This document shows, piece after piece, positions 10,773 through 21,719 of a DNA stretch of 64,000 nucleotides. The translations under genes were made by a program, and so were the position numbers. The DNA lies in the NCBI GenBank assembly GCA_947652115.1, contig OX393570.1, positions 8,869,346 to 8,933,345 of the forward strand, in the 5' to 3' direction. The notes beneath the pieces were generated by a model, which was not told the DNA's origin, made no database searches, and saw only the letters and a program-made list of their open reading frames with translations. Within the stretch, counting starts at the first letter, position 1; every line of letters starts with the position of its first letter. The stretch is from Blastomussa wellsi. Taxonomy: Eukaryota; Cnidaria; Anthozoa; Scleractinia; Plerogyridae.

Positions 10773-12330
10773 CAAAAAGCGGCGCGGTGACACACATCTT
10801 AAGAAAATTCATTTTATGAACTTGATGTTTCGTATGCTAGTCACATACAATTTCAAAAGTGTAGCCTTGTGTGAGGCTTTTTCGATATTCCAAATATTCC
10901 GATGTCGGCAAATATTTCGATCTAGAGATTTTAAAAAAAATTCTATCGACTAGTTTTTACATGTAGATGCTCCCATATCAAAGACGTTCCTTCTATGAGA
11001 AAAAATATGAATATTGAAGACATTACTTTTGAGTTCATAGAGAGAGATCTTGTGAAGCAAACTGGATGAAACCTTTCAGGAAAGTTGTTCTATGCCAAAG
11101 GTATAAAACATGGAAAGGACATTGTTTCGATCGGCAGGAATCAACGAAACTACCAGATACTGAGTCGAACTTTTAAATTTTGACTGCAAAATATTCAACT
11201 CGCTTTTTTTCAACAACGCTCTCACAGAATTTTTTCAAACTTTGCAGTGTTGAAGACCTACATTTATACTACAAGGGACGTTGACTCGTTTTAAAAGTTT
11301 AGGTCTCGATATCGAGAAATATGTTGATTTTCAGAAACCATGACGTCATCGTTTCGTTGCTATGGTAACACCGATGCAAATGAAATCTACATTTTTGGAA
11401 ACACTATTCAATCTCTAGTAAATGTGCCAAAAATCTTGCCCGACGGACCCAAGACAGTGAAGTATTAGATTTTTAAAGTTGGGTTGGTGTGGTTCTGAAA
11501 AAGTGGGATGAGCCACCTTCAGCCATACTTCGAATTACTACAAGGGACAGAAGTGTAAAGATTTTTATATAATAACTTTGCATGTTCCAAGATTTCTAGT
11601 GACGACTCTAAGGCGATAAAGGCGATAAAGTTTTGATATATTTTCTTTTGACGGACCTGTCTTTAACAAGTTCATCAAACGGTTAATTTGCTTTTGAAGG
11701 CTATTTTCAATATTCCGTGATCCCCTGTTTCTTTGCTTTGTATATTGGACAGGCCTCTCAGTCTGCTAAAAAGGAGGTTGAGCAACGGTGAGTAAAGACG
11801 TTTTCGGTATGGCATGTGGCATGACTTGCGGAATGGCATAATTATGTAGAATGTAATGTATGCAGAATGACTCAATGAAATAAATTCAGGTTTAAGTCCA
11901 GGCACCATCTTGGATCAATAACCGAGCAAACATGATAGCGAGGCAAACAGTGAGAGTGGGCATGCTTTTCTTGTTGTTATCGAGATTTTTCGGCGATGGA
12001 CGAAAATTTAGCGACAAAGGATATTTTCCCATCTTCTTTCCGAGAGAAAAGGAAAATGTTGCGCCGCTTTTGGGTGGTTGATAGCTTCTGCGATGCGATA
12101 CGAACGGCCCTCGACAGGGCTGCATTTATTTATTTTCATTTCTGAAAGACGCCCAGCACAGAAAGAGATGGTGAAATCTGATAAATTGCCAGCATAGAAA
12201 GGATGGATTCTTTGTGACAAATTCGACTGTTCTTTCCTCAAAACATTTCAAGAGAGTGGACACCCGCAAAAGGTTGACAGGTCACTGGGATTTAGTGAAA
12301 GGTGATTGCTTTCTTGTTCTCTATGCATGA
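10773..12330. other. Intergenic, no gene recognised
   Basis: AT-rich sequence with stops in every frame. Short open frames at 11675-12241 (minus) have no domain and no shared conservation that I can see. No repeat family is obvious. Confidence 0.4.
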
Positions 12331-12339
12331 GGTCCCACC

Positions 12340-12520
12340 CCCACATTGTTGCGGACAACATGTTGCACACATTTGGCCACCCTGTTGCGAGATGTTGCAA
12401 TATGTTGCGCGTTACTGGCTCAAGTTTGAAAATGGTCAAATTTTCCACACAATATTTTTGGATGTTGCATAATGTTGGACACGTTTGGCAACGTACGCAC
12501 AACATTGTTGCGCTGGGGCA
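12340..12520. repeat. TGTTGC-rich repeat
   Basis: About ten copies of ATGTTG/TGTTGC variants occur within 180 bp, partly as ATGTTGCA-like steps and partly reverse-complemented (GCACAACA). This looks like the subterminal array of a MITE, but I could not define ends. A run of 18 G lies further right at 12803-12820. Confidence 0.4.
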
Positions 12521-13215
12521 TGCGTACTAGTTTAATTTGCTATTGCCAACATGTGCAAGCGCGACCGCTCTTTGCAAAGTACATGAAGGCGCTCCAAGAG
12601 TCGCCATCAACTCTCAACGTCTTGTTAAAGATGAGTTCAGTTCGCGCTGTATATGAAAGAAAAACTCAAAAGCTTGGACAAGAGAAGCATGATATGGACC
12701 TTTCTCGCGCATTTGTTATTCTTTTGAGTTCATGCTAATATGCCCGCACAACTTCATTTCTGAGTTCAAGTTCTTTTGTTCTTTGTACATGCTGACGACG
12801 CTGGGGGGGGGGGGGGGGGGCAGATTAGCGTGAACACAAAAGAATGTCAAATGCATGAAAAAGGCCTATTGGCTGAGAAACGCTTAAGTCACCTAAAAAT
12901 GAGCAGCGAATTAATCCATATCACCCTTCGCAAGCACCACACCTGCAACAATTCTTTTGCTTACCTTTTACCTCTTTTCACCCTCTTTCGTCGACCACCA
13001 GAAGCAGCGCCAACGTCAAAATAGGTCGTCCTGAACTCCATATTGACAACGCCATTAACGTTCGAGCACGCCAGGTATCATACTGTTAAAGTTATAGTTT
13101 CCTTAAATCATCCCCGGTGCAAAACAATAAAAAATCTGACTCTGAAATCTGATCTTCTCCGAAAATTGTAGCTAGAGTTTATTTTTGATTTATTTCTTTT
13201 CACAAATCTTTGTAG

Positions 13216-13412
13216 ATGCAGTTCAATGGAACTTTTTTACAGGCGGGGCAAGGATATAAGTGGATAAATCCATGGATCAAACTTTCTGTGGAACATTTTC
13301 AGCAAGATACAGAGCGGACTCTATCTTTTCTGTATTCTGCTTCTACTGAATCCATTATCATCACTGACAATCCGGAGATCAAAGAACCACGAAAGGAAGA
13401 GAAAAAGGCAGG
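13216..13412 (+). pseudogene. bHLH paralogue A, truncated
   Basis: The ATG at 13216 follows a splice-acceptor-like TTTGTAG, exactly as in the intact paralogue at 16827. The first ~66 codons match that gene (EHFQQDTE, ITDNPEIKEPRKEEKKA), but the basic region is already degraded (RRAKNRERERKRQ has become EIKEPRKEEKKA) and similarity ends at GAAAAAGGCAG (13411), where a dispersed repeat begins. The bHLH helices are missing. It is a 5' fragment, not functional. Confidence 0.8.
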
Positions 13413-13529
13413 TCTATAAGGTCTATAAGCAGAGATTTAGAGGAAAGGAAACGTGCTGTCTCCCCATTTAAAGGAAAATACGCACTAAAGAAAACGGCAA
13501 CAGAATGAGTCTTCAGAAACAGCTATGTA

Positions 13530-14230
13530 ATTAATTGAAGTTGGCAACGTAGTAGGTTATGAAAAGTAGATAAAAAAGATAGAGAGTATTTTATAACTTT
13601 CGATATAACAGTTTCTAATTCTTCGTGTGAGTCTTCAGATTCTAGTATATCGAACAAGATCATACGAATTTTCCTTTTAAATATGACATTTGGTAGTGTT
13701 CGGAGCTTGGTTGGTATCTCATTCCACAGTTTTGCACGAATTCTTGAAAATGATTTTCTTTTAATTTCAAGTTTTCATTTTTGAATATAAAAGTAGTTAG
13801 AAGGTGATGATCACGTATAGTATGAGCGAATTTTTTGCCTATAGGGATGAACAAATCCTTAACCCTTGTGAAGGGATAACATCATTACTTACATCGTGCA
13901 TTGTTTCAGCTAGCAATTTATAACAAAAAAAGTGTATTGGTAAAGTCTCCCCACGCAGGAACAGAGGAATGGCGTGAACACACCTGTCAGCGAAATACTT
14001 GAAACGGAAAGCACGTTTTTGGAGGATAAAGAACTTATTTCATTGAGTTTTGTCATTTTGGGCCCGCGTAGTTAGGCCGTATCGTAAATAAGGAACAACA
14101 AGGCAGTTGTATATGCTAACGAGAGTATGGAACGAAACGAAATGCCCTATCTTTGACAGTAGTCCAATAGTCTAAGTTTCAGCGTTATAGAATTAAATTG
14201 TGCTTTTTCCATGACTCTCAGATATAAATT
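13530..14230 (-). pseudogene. Non-LTR retrotransposon RT C-terminus, copy 2
   Basis: Minus-strand fragments correspond to the C-terminal part of a non-LTR (CR1/Jockey-like) polymerase; the same region in copy 3 reads PYLRYGLIASGQAGKTH and LQKRALRFICFADRCDH. Here it is broken by frameshifts, ending at 13660-13854 with FQEFVQNCGMRYQPSSE-like sequence. Copy 2 extends from the end of copy 1 similarity into copy 3 similarity, which ties the three copies together. Confidence 0.7.
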
Positions 14231-16240
14231 TAACACCAGAAGTTCTCACTGAGAAGGAAAGTGCTGCCGCTAACACTAAAAAGACATGCATCGCAGGCTT
14301 GTACAAAATAACATTTTCTTTGATGTACAAATATATTTACTAATCCGGGTAATTTATATTCATGAAAGACAGACTAAACGATAAACAAAAGTTGCATTTG
14401 AAGTATGCCGGTAAGCCACAAGACAAGTTTGAAACACAAAATTCCCAGGCGTATCTGAAAAAAAAAAACTCACAGTCATATTTCAACCCGTTTGTTCAAA
14501 TTTTGGGGTTACCTCGGTGTAAGAACCTGTGACTTTTTTCTTTGTTTTTGAGCTATTGTTTCTGTGTTCTGTATTGTTTCGAGGTTCTTTGTTCTCTTGT
14601 TCTTTCTTTGGTTTTACGTCACTGGTGAGTTTTACAGGTTCTCACACCAGAACACCGCTAATAAATCACATAGTGTAAAGGCTATGACGAAATAAAACTA
14701 AAAAGATGATAGGAAATTCACACAAACACGACATTTTCTTCTGGAAGCAAATAACTTTCGAATTTCTTGCGTGTGGTAACACCCGCATCATACTATACTT
14801 TTACTGACAATACAATACAATAAAATACAATACATATTTTATTGTCCAGTCCCCATGGGGTCTTTTCATGCGCGCCCAGAGACAATGATACAATGCTAAA
14901 AATACACAATAATGTTTAAAATTACCTGTAAAAAATTATTGATGAAACAATTTGCATGTAAATTTATAACATTAAAAACTGATTCCAAAGGGAAGCTTTC
15001 ATTTTACGTTTAAAAATAATAAGAGCCACACTTTTAAAAATCCTGCTATTCCCCGATCCATAATTCCACAAATTATGAACGCTCCCCATCTAAGAACAGT
15101 CAACTGAAGAAGCAATATTAAATGTATCAGACAAAAACAGCTCTCTTTGTCAGACGTGTCTCCCCATGATAATGGTTCTACTCTGTTTTGACATTGTAAA
15201 TTTTGACTCTTGTTGTTGAAATAACAAATACTAAGCAGGGAGGGGGGAAAGCTTGGTGGGAACTGGAACAAGGCTTTGTATATACAGGGATCATTATTCC
15301 CATCATGAATTGGTATAAAGTATGATTTTGAGTGTGTCAGCTAACTGAGTGGTAACGCTAACAGGTATTGAAACAGAAATGCATGTGTCAAGCACATGCT
15401 TGTGAAATGCCGCTATCCTTTAGAAATCAGTTTTTCATTTGGATATTTGTATTGTTATTTCCCGATCGTGAAAAGAACAATGCAATAAAGCTGATAATTA
15501 AATTAATCTTTCAAAACATGACTGCAGGCGTGAAGTAAGAATGGCTCGCAAACATTTAAGAATAGTTTTCGGATTTTTAATTACCCTGATTTAATACATA
15601 CGGTTGGCTTGCATGATCTGCAATTCAGTTTGACTTCATCCCGGCTTCATCAATCAGTGAACGGAGGTAAAGGTAAATCCATTAACATTGGGGTTATTTG
15701 AGCTATGAGGAATTAACATACATTTAAAAGAGAGCAAGTTAGTAATTATGAGTCGGCCTTGTGAGTCAGGTCAGCTGAACTTGGCTAGACTTACGGTAGT
15801 AGTATTGTGTTAACTGTTTAACTCTCACCTGGCCACTCGGTAGACTAAAAAAATAATCGGATTAACGGGAAGAAGAGGCTGAGAGGGAGAGAGAGGAAGA
15901 GACGGAGGGAGAGAAAGATCGAATAAATAATGCCGGTAGTCGCTTTTAAAATATTACAAAAAAACTGAAATAAACATTATGAGCACAGACCATCTTGTTT
16001 CTTAACAAATACACCAGTTAGTTTTAATCAGTTGCTTTAAGAAAGAGAACTGCGGTTAAATGTGCTAAGGTAGGACTTGCTCAAAGTGTGAAGGGACTAC
16101 CATGAGTTTGGGAAATAGATACCGCGTTCGTCCAAATGCATATGGGCAGCATGACATCCCGCACGCCTTTTAGTCACACCGTGTAGACTCGTGGCTGCTC
16201 AAACAACAAACTGTGATCGCGACTCAAGACAAGACAATAG
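14231..16240. other. Duplicated intergenic DNA, no gene
   Basis: No gene is supported. At 14806-14900 the minus strand carries a retroelement tail: (CAATA)n followed by TTTTATTGTCCAGTCCCCATGGGG, matching the (TATTG)n tails at 32500 and 38815. Blocks at about 15250-15400 recur inverted at 20170-20330 and 22950-23090, and 15420-15560 recurs directly at 23270-23410. These are local segmental duplications around the bHLH copies. A GA-rich tract lies at 15872-15920. Confidence 0.6.
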
Positions 16241-16246
16241 AAGCTG

Positions 16247-16720
16247 TTGACAGATTTCAAAGCAGGGATGACAAAGAGAGCTGTCTTTATTACATACATT
16301 TTACATTCAGAACCATTTGAATATTTGTATATTAATTTCCTGATCATATATATAAAAATTTCAAAATCCGCTATATTTTTTTCTTACCAGCTCAAGTATT
16401 TACATTTCTCGTATCATCCGCGCGCAAATGATGACGCAGATAATCGAACAGACTTGGCCAGATGTTTCCAAAACGAAGTGAGCAAACATCGGGGCTTGAG
16501 ATTATGTCTCTCATGGAGGGCGCGATCGCAATCACATTTTATTTATCCTTGTGCAGGCGGTGCGACACCTGACAAATTGAAAAGATGATATCAATAGAGC
16601 CAAGTCGCAAGCAAAACAATGCATTCATTTTATATGACATGCCAAACTATGTAAAGCGTCGCTTGAGGCTAAAAGGAATGTCTGAAACATTGTCTTAACC
16701 GGGAGACATTACTGATTCCA
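16247..16720 (+). promoter_or_regulatory. Shared 5' block upstream of bHLH B
   Basis: About 450 bp here is strongly similar to 20480-20915, which lies at the same place upstream of bHLH copy C. It includes the TATA-like CATATATATAAAAATT and later blocks AAATCCGCTATATT, GGAGGGCGCGATCGCAATCA and GCCAAACTATGTAAAGCGTC. The location suggests it holds the promoter and perhaps a 5' non-coding exon; that function is inference, since a duplicated block would look alike anyway. Confidence 0.45.
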
Positions 16721-16826
16721 AGTTTTGATTATCCTTACGTTTATCTTTCACCACTTTAGTTTGATCTTCACCGAAAGTTGTAGCTTAGTTTATTTTTGGA
16801 TTTATTTCTTTCCCAAATCTTTGCAG

Positions 16827-17252
16827 ATGCAGCTGAATGAAACTTCTTTTTCAGAAGAGGCAATAGTTCAAGTGGATAAATCCATGGATCAAACTTGCTA
16901 CAATCAAGCGCCATTGCAAAGTTGTCCAGCTCTTCCCTTCTCGTGGAACACACTGATCCTGAGAGAATTCGAAAGTGTGGAACAATTTCAACAAGGTACA
17001 GAGCAAACTGTATCTTTTCGAACGCCTTCCACTTCTAATTCATTATCATCACTGACAATCCGGAGAGCAAAGAACCGTGAAAGGGAGAGAAAAAGGCAGA
17101 CGCGTTTGAAGGGAGCGTTTAACGTGCTTCGCAGCGTAATACCAGATTACTTTTCCGAGAGAGAGCCAGGAGACAGACTCTCAAGAATTCAAACTTTGAA
17201 ACTGGCAAAGGAGTACATTGCTACATTACACAAATTGTTAGAGACCAGTTAA
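16827..17252 (+). CDS. Small bHLH transcription factor, paralogue B (intact)
   Basis: 141 aa. Residues 1-75 are Gln/Ser-rich with no domain. The bHLH spans about 83-140: basic region RRAKNRERERKRQTRL, helix 1 [14 protein letters not shown], loop SEREPGDR, helix 2 LSRIQTLKLAKEYIATLHKLL. Helix 2 and VLRSVIPDY resemble Atonal/Neurogenin-group factors, which bind E-boxes as dimers with E-proteins in the nucleus. The start was chosen at 16827 because it directly follows an acceptor-like TTTGCAG that is kept in most paralogues, so upstream in-frame codons are probably intronic. The conserved Asn of the family's NxRER box is Arg here, while the E-box-contacting Glu and Arg remain. Sequence downstream to about 17540 is also shared with copy C, so the duplication unit exceeds the exon. 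Confidence 0.8.
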   Translation: MQLNETSFSEEAIVQVDKSMDQTCYNQAPLQSCPALPFSWNTLILREFESVEQFQQGTEQTVSFRTPSTSNSLSSLTIRRAKNRERERKRQTRLKGAFNVLRSVIPDYFSEREPGDRLSRIQTLKLAKEYIATLHKLLETS

Positions 17253-18898
17253 CGTGCTGTACTGTTCCGAAGTGCTCATAGTTGAACTATGAGTGTTGTA
17301 ATTTAATTTTCGAAAACCCTTAGTTCTTTCATAACAGCATTGGCCGTCAAGAAGACCAGTTGTACTAGTCAAAATATTAGCCTATAGATTGAAAGTGTCC
17401 TTTGTTGCAGTTTTTACTATTTTTTCTTTCGTACACGTTACACTGAGTGACGTCTGGTACGAGCATCTCTATACAAAGAGATCCGGCAACAAGAACTACT
17501 CAGTATTATTCTGCGTTGTGTGGCTCACTGCATTCATAGTTTCTTTCAGTTTAACACTGGAAACGTATAAGATACCTACTTAGATAATCTAAAAATATAT
17601 TGATTTAGTCAAGCCAAATTAAACGAAATTACTCGAACACAATCCAGCGATTGAGTTCGATTGCCTCACCAATTGAACAAAGTAAAACTCATAGAAAAAA
17701 TTGCCCGTCGAACACAATCGAACGTGCGATTTCCGAACTCGTGACTACTGACTGTTGGAACAGAAAACCGCGCATGTATGCCTCTGCCACCCAAATTGGC
17801 TAATTAATAAACAGTACTTTTCAAGCTGGCTGGGTAGGAGGTAGTACGCTGGCTAGTTCGCAAAGGAGACTTTAGTCAGTCATTGATACTATGGTGAAAG
17901 GCTATCACGAATGCAGCTTCACTGCTACGACAGGAGAACATTTCCACCTTGAAAAGAAGACAGTATCTAGTAAAGGAAGCCTGAGAACTTTCACCGTCTT
18001 GTTCAGTTAGCAGTATCAGTGAGAGTTCTTAGGTCAGCTTTGTTCATGTGGCCTGTTTGTTGCATTACTGTCCGCCAGCCCAAAGTGAAGTGAACAAACA
18101 ACAGAGTCGAAGAGAGAGAGAAATTTTGAGCTCCGAAGACCAACGCACAACATCAAATTTTACATTTAAACCCCGGATTTAATTCTTCTGCTTCCAACTC
18201 AGATGCAAAGTTCGGCCAGAAAAGTCAAACAAGAGGCCACGTAGTTACTTTTTGACAGCAACCTCAGCGAAGCAGCAACCAGCAGGAATCTGAGCGCATA
18301 TCATCCTGGGAAATTTGATTATTTTTGAGCGGGAAAAGACCTACCTCCAACCAATTTGATGTTTTTAATAAGTCTCTGACCAAGCTTAAATAATACACTA
18401 AAAGTTTTCCAGTCACTTCCATCGTTCGTTGAGACTTCCATATTTACCAGATGAAGCATGGTCAGACAAGGTTCATTTGCTTTATGGCACCTTGTCAATG
18501 AACTACAAGCTACAAGTAGCTGGCATCTGGTGGAAGTTTGTCACAAATCACAATCACATTGCCAATAAACAGTTCTTTGGAATTGGCAAAGTTTAAGCCT
18601 TCTTAGCCCGTCATGATGACCTCAGGCACCAGCAAATGAACCAAACACATCAAGTTAGGTAGTTTTATGTCCATCCTTTAGCTAATTTCGAAAACGATTC
18701 TTCCGATCAAAGCGAATTCAAATAAGCTGACTGTAGTCATGTGAGCAGCTGCCATGTGACAAAATATGTGCATGCCGTACCCAGTCCCTGCATCATAACT
18801 TTTGCTTAGGAAGGAGAGTTTAAGATCCCCTCCCCACTTCAAGGTTTTAGCAAAATCTTCAGATACTTATATATTTACTAGACTAGTGAGCCACCTCA
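17253..18898. other. Intergenic, no gene; duplicated 3' block
   Basis: 17330-17540 matches 21550-21725 downstream of copy C (GTACGAGCATCT, AAAGAGATCCGGCAACAAGA, TTCTGCGTTGTGTGGCTCAC). AATCGAAC-type motifs cluster at 17630-17740. The rest, 17760-18898, shows no gene or repeat I can name. Confidence 0.5.
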
Positions 18899-19107
18899 AT
18901 GGGTCACTGTCGCATGTTCGAATTCCGGACACAATCGAACAATATCGAACATTTCAATCCGATTATGCTTGATAATCGAACTCACAAAAGAGTTCCATTT
19001 TCGATTTTGTTCGATTGCGGAACACAATCGAACTTAATAGAACGAGTTTGTTACGATTATGTTCGATTGAAATTTTGTTCGATTTTGCTCGATTAGTTAT
19101 GCCGGGA
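18899..19107. repeat. GTTCGATT-type short repeat array
   Basis: Roughly ten copies of TTCGATT or AATCGAA within 200 bp, in both orientations. The same motif clusters at 17630-17740, so the two may be subterminal repeats of one non-autonomous transposon about 1.5 kb long. I could not find clear terminal repeats or a target duplication. Confidence 0.5.
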
Positions 19108-19930
19108 GTTAGTAGAAGCTGATGATCGCGCATTGAATGAACGAATTTTTGAAGTATTACTTCCATCGTCCATTGTTTCATCTAACAATTTATAAAACAA
19201 AAAGTGCGCACGAAGGAACAGAGAAATAGCGTGATCACACCTGTCAGCGAAACAAATGAAACGGAGAGCACGTTTTTGGAGGATAAAGAGCTTATGAGTT
19301 TTGCCAGCCTGACCCGACGCAATTAGGCCGTATCGTAAATAAGGAACAACAAGGCAGATGTATATAGTGACGAGTGTGTGGAAGAGAGCAAATGGTGAGG
19401 TGCCTTTTCTTTGACAGTAATCCAATGGTTTCGCTATGTGTCAGTGTTATAGAATCAATGTGGTTTTTCCTTGATAGCTAATATTCGATTAGGACTCTCG
19501 GATATTTAACATAATCTTTACATTCCAGGTAAGTTAATGTATTTGTTCGGTGGTCGATGAGCTATGATGTGTATTTGAGGTACACATTATGAACTTCAAC
19601 ATTCATTTCTTTTTCAATAGATTTAAGGTTTTTATGGTTATCAAGAATGTTTTGTTTCAATTTCTTTGAGCTGCGATAAATATCATTACTCCAGAGGGCA
19701 ATGAGTAACTTATTACACGACCTATTTCCAACTACTATCACTTGTGTTCTCTCTTGTAAATAAGATATAAACCGATCATTAATCTCCCCCCCCCGGAATC
19801 CATAATGGTCCAATTTTTGAAGCAAAAACCCAAGATCAGCGGTATCGAAAGCTTTTTTTAAGTCAATAAAGACACCACAAGAGAACTTACCTACATCCAT
19901 ATGGGATGGCATTGACAGTGTCAAGAATTA
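19108..19930 (-). pseudogene. Non-LTR retrotransposon RT fragment, copy 3
   Basis: The minus strand encodes part of the reverse-transcriptase palm (GVFIDLKKAFDTADLGFLLQKLDHYGF; FISYLQERTQ) at 19562-19924 and, after a gap with frameshifts, the C-terminal block PYLRYGLIASGQ and LQKRALRFICFADR at 19093-19425. The catalytic Asp of motif A is present in FIDLKKAFDT. The YxDD region is deleted between the pieces. These motifs are typical of CR1/Jockey/L2-like elements. Not functional. Confidence 0.85.
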
Positions 19931-21100
19931 AATTTTCCGTTGAGTGGCGTTGTCTACATATTGTGATGAACTTAGAATTCCCCTTTCGTCGATAAAAGAT
20001 TTCATCCTTTTAAAGACAAGTTTTTCAACGAGTCTGTTAAATCAGGATAATAGCTTGAAAAAGGCTACCTATAGAATATTTTTTCATTTTGAAAAATCCT
20101 CCTATCCCCCCGTAATTCCACAAATTAAAGTCAATTGAAGAAACATTTCCAACTGGCAGTGCATGCCATCTCGAATTTCAAGCATGTGATTGACACATGT
20201 ATTTCTCTTTCAATACCTGTTAGCGTCACCACTCAGCTAGCTAACACTCTCAAAATAATGCTTACCAATTCATTATGTGAATAATTATGCCTGTAAATAC
20301 AAAGACTTGTTCCAGTTCCCACCAAGCTCTTCCCCACTCATTTCCGCCCACAAACGATTGATGCGAATAATTAAAACGATTATTGGAAAATATAGCAGTG
20401 AATGTGTTATTTTCTGTTCAACAATAGTGACAATGTACAATGTCAAAACAGAGTAGAGCCATTATCATGGACAGACGGATCTGATAAAGAGAGCTGTCTC
20501 TATTAGATACATTTGATATTCAGTACCATTTGGATATTTGTATATTAATTTCCTGATCATATATATAAAAATTTCAAAATCCGCTATATTTTCTTACCAG
20601 CTCACGTATTTACATTTGTTGTATCATCCGCGTGCAAATGATTATGCAGTTAATTAACCATAACGGCGAATCAAACAGACGAAGTGAACGAAGTGAGCAA
20701 ACATCTGGGCTTCAGGTTAGGTACTCATGGAGGGCGCGATCGCAATCACATTTTATGTATCCTTGTACAGGCGGTGCGACACCTGTTAAATTGAACGACA
20801 AGTCGCAAGGAAAACAATGCAAGGAAAACAATGCATTAATTTTACATGACATGCCAAACTATGTAAAGCGTCGCTTGTGGCTAACAGGAATGTCTGAAAC
20901 ATTGTCTTAACCGGGACACATGTCTTTCGATGATGCGTGTGTGATGCACGTGATTCAGTTTCGATCGATTCTTGATTCCAAGTTTTAATTGTCCTTACAA
21001 GTTTATCTTTGACCATCACGTCGGCTACTTTACTTTGATCTTGTCCTAACTGATTGTAGGTTACTTTATTTTTGATTTATTTCTTTCCCAAATCTTTGCA
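19931..21100. other. Duplicated 5' flank of bHLH copy C
   Basis: 20095-20330 contains blocks matching 15040-15400 in inverted order; 20480-20915 matches 16247-16720 directly. From about 20930 to 21101 the sequence follows the putative intron of B and D (CTTGATTCCAAGTTTTAATT, then CTACTTTACTTTGATCTT). No separate gene is seen. Confidence 0.6.
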
Positions 21101-21101
21101 A

Positions 21102-21530
21102 ATGCTGCTGAATGAAACTTCTTTTTCAGAAAAGGCAAGAGTACAAGTGGATAAATCCATGGATCAAACTTGCTACAATCAAGCGCCATTGCAAAGTTGT
21201 CCAGCTTTTCCCTTCTCGTGGAACACACTGATCCTGAGAGAATTCGAAAGTGTGGAACAATTTCAACAACGTACAGAGCAAACTTTGTCTTTTCGGCTGC
21301 ATTCCACTTCTAATCCATTATCACCACTGACAATGCGGAGAGCAAAGAACCGTGAAATGGTGAGAAAAAGGCAGACGTGTTTGAAGGGAGCGTTTAACGC
21401 GCTTCGAAGCGTAAAACCTGATTACTTTTCCGAGAGAGAGCCAGGAGACAGACTCTCAAGAATTAAACTTGAACTTTTAACTGGCAATGGAGTGCATAGC
21501 TACATTACACGAATTGTTAGAGAACAGTTA
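21102..21530 (+). pseudogene. bHLH paralogue C (degenerate)
   Basis: Clearly the same gene as B, with about 85-90 matching codons up to the loop. Three lesions mark it as decayed. The upstream acceptor TTGCAG reads TTGCAA. The basic region reads RRAKNREMVRKRQ, so the E-box-contacting Glu is Val and a conserved Arg is Met. An indel near 21470 throws helix 2 out of frame (LSRIKLELLTGNGVHSY), after which the frame runs into downstream sequence to 21608. VIPDYF is also changed to VKPDYF. Confidence 0.8.
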
Positions 21531-21719
21531 AATTTAAAAACCTTTTTTTCTTTTACAGCAGCATTGGCCATGAAGAGGACAAGTTGTACTAGTGAAATAT
21601 TAGCCTAATAAAATTGTCATTTTTCTTTCTACACGTTACAGTGACGTCTGGTACGAGCATCTACATACAAAGAGATCCGGCAACAAGACCTTCTGAGTTT
21701 TATTCTGCGTTGTGTGGCT

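Noticed and set aside
12803..12820. Run of 18 G as a functional signal
   Set aside because: Homopolymer; may also be a sequencing or assembly length error. The 17-C run at 37175 is treated likewise.
17389..17583. 64-aa frame with signal-peptide-like start downstream of bHLH B
   Set aside because: Lies in the duplicated 3' flank; the corresponding frame is not preserved downstream of copy C.
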